From assembly GCA_964636895.1 (NCBI GenBank), contig CAZWUW010000013.1:1-43174 (forward strand): a stretch of 43,174 nucleotides of DNA. Direction: 5' to 3'. Each line of letters begins with the position of its first letter. Position 1 is the stretch's first letter. Shown here one piece after another: positions 42,342 to 43,174 of this stretch. The stretch is from CAZWUW01 sp964636895. GTDB taxonomy: Bacteria > Bacillota > Thermincolia > Thermincolales > CAZWUW01. Position numbers and translations under genes: made by a program. The notes below the pieces were generated by a model that saw only the letters and a list, made by a program, of their open reading frames with translations, did not search any database and had not been told where the DNA came from.

Positions 42342-43174
42342 TATACCTTGCCCGCTACTTAGACGCCCTGCGGCTGCGCAATGCGGCGGCCAAAACTATC
42401 CGCGAATATGAGCGGGACATATCGCAGTTTCTGCAGTTTGCCGGGGTCTCTCCGGCTGCTGTAGAACCGGCTGCTGTAGAACCGGCTGCTGTAGAACCGG
42501 CTGCTGTAGAACCGGCTGCTGNNNNNNNNNNNNNNNNNNNNNNNNNNNNNNNNNNNNNNNNNNNNNNNNNNNNNNNNNNNNNNNNNNNNNNNNNNNNNNN
42601 NNNNNNNNNNNNNNNNNNNNNTAGAACCGGCTTTAATCCGGGCCTGGCTGGCGACGCTGACCGGTTGCAGCAAGGCCACTGTGGCGCGGAAGCTGGCTGC
42701 GCTCAGGAGTTTTTTCCGATGGCTCTGCCTGGAGGATGTCATTGCCTCTAGTCCGCTGGACGGCATAGCCTCCCCCAAGCAGGAGCAGCGGCTGCCACGG
42801 TTTTTGTACGCCGGTGAGGTTGCCGCGCTGCTGGACGGTGTGGAGCCTGCCCGCGACCGGGCGTTGCTGGAGTTGTTATATGGCTGCGGCCTGCGAGTCT
42901 CGGAGGCCGTCAGTATAACGGTCTCGGACATCGACTTTTCTGATGGCGTTGTCCGCGTCAGGGGTAAGGGCGGCAAAGAGCGTATTGTACCACTGGGCCG
43001 CTCCGCTGCTGATGCCCTGCGACAGCACATTGACTGTCAATGTACTGGTGGCAACTGCCGGGCTGCCGGCAGAGTGTGTAGCAGTACGGCTCGGAGGGCG
43101 TGGAATGTGGCCAGCCGGCATAGGGAGCGTTCGGGGAAAACGGTACGTCCTCACGCCCGCGGGCCTAGCGTTGC
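42338..43174 (+). CDS. XerC/XerD-like tyrosine recombinase (integrase), 3' end missing
   Basis: Starts MIYLARYLDALRLRNAAAKT behind GGAGGTGG. The N-terminal SAM-like core-binding domain is split by AAVEP repeats and a 100-N gap. After the gap the correct frame reads LIRAWLATLTGCSKATVARK, RSFFRWLCLEDVIASSP, then the catalytic domain DRALLELLYGCGLRVSEAVS (catalytic Arg in GLRVSE) and RVRGKGGKERIVPLG (catalytic Lys). TVRPHA near the edge is the start of box II; the expected LRHS is not intact there. Because 100 is not a multiple of three, a plain translation appears frameshifted after the gap. It probably integrates the phage at tRNA-Phe. Confidence 0.85.
42452..42621. repeat. 15-bp coding repeats (AAVEP) ending in a 100-N assembly gap
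   Basis: Unit CCGGCTGCTGTAGAA, at least four full copies from 42452, then N at 42522-42621, then TAGAACCGGCT resumes the unit. The gap is almost surely an unresolved longer array. Confidence 0.95.

Noticed and set aside
42622..42751. Apparent frameshift of the integrase after the N run
   Set aside because: The 100-N placeholder is not a multiple of three; the correct frame resumes at GTA GAA CCG, so it is an assembly artefact.
42359..43154. Two minus-strand ORFs opposite the integrase
   Set aside because: One passes through the N gap and repeat array; the integrase frame on the plus strand has all family motifs.

Overview
The window looks like the chromosome of a spore-forming Gram-positive bacterium, most likely a Clostridia/Peptococcaceae-type Firmicute (Desulfotomaculum-Pelotomaculum-like). 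That lineage is inferred from T-box leaders on pheS and thrS, the order thrS-infC-rpmI-rplT-trkH-trkA-SpoU methylase-pheS, a YtxC-type sporulation gene and strong AGGAGG ribosome sites. I could not run any database search.

Host part (1 to about 11.1 kb). On the minus strand, from right to left, run ytxC, a DUF445 membrane protein, a Thr T-box with thrS, an L20-type leader with infC-rpmI-rplT, the Ktr/Trk potassium uptake pair, a TrmH-family rRNA methyltransferase, and a Phe T-box with pheS (cut by the left edge). Between 9.4 and 11.1 kb lie tRNA-Val, tRNA-Cys, tRNA-Leu and tRNA-Gly, three small cysteine-rich protein genes, and their promoters and terminators.

Prophage (about 11.1 kb to beyond 43.2 kb). 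The left boundary is a 49-bp 3' fragment of tRNA-Phe (11107-11155) with no 5' half. A XerC/D-like tyrosine recombinase reads toward the right edge, so the other attachment site should lie just outside. One long minus-strand late cluster encodes a tailed phage with an HK97-type head and a long, probably non-contractile tail. In transcription order it is: small terminase, two receptor-binding-type proteins, a structured RNA-like segment, a five-gene glycosyltransferase/methyltransferase cassette, large terminase, portal, protease-scaffold, capsid, an IS200/IS605-like omega-RNA remnant, head-tail connectors, tail tube, tail chaperones with a -1 frameshift signal, a secreted-protein moron, tape measure, two large tail-tip proteins, holins and amidase, then a run of very small proteins. 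A small XRE repressor divides this from a short plus-strand arm that ends in the integrase. No replication or recombination module is visible.

Most unusual points: the omega-RNA-like remnant directly before the connector gene; a compact three-way-junction sequence at 36.9 kb; a surface-modification cassette splitting terS from terL; a phage promoter reading out through the attachment site into the tRNA-Gly gene; an in-frame TAG inside a cysteine-rich lysis-region ORF; repeated short tandem duplications at phage gene junctions, one of which falls in the integrase and coincides with a 100-N assembly gap.
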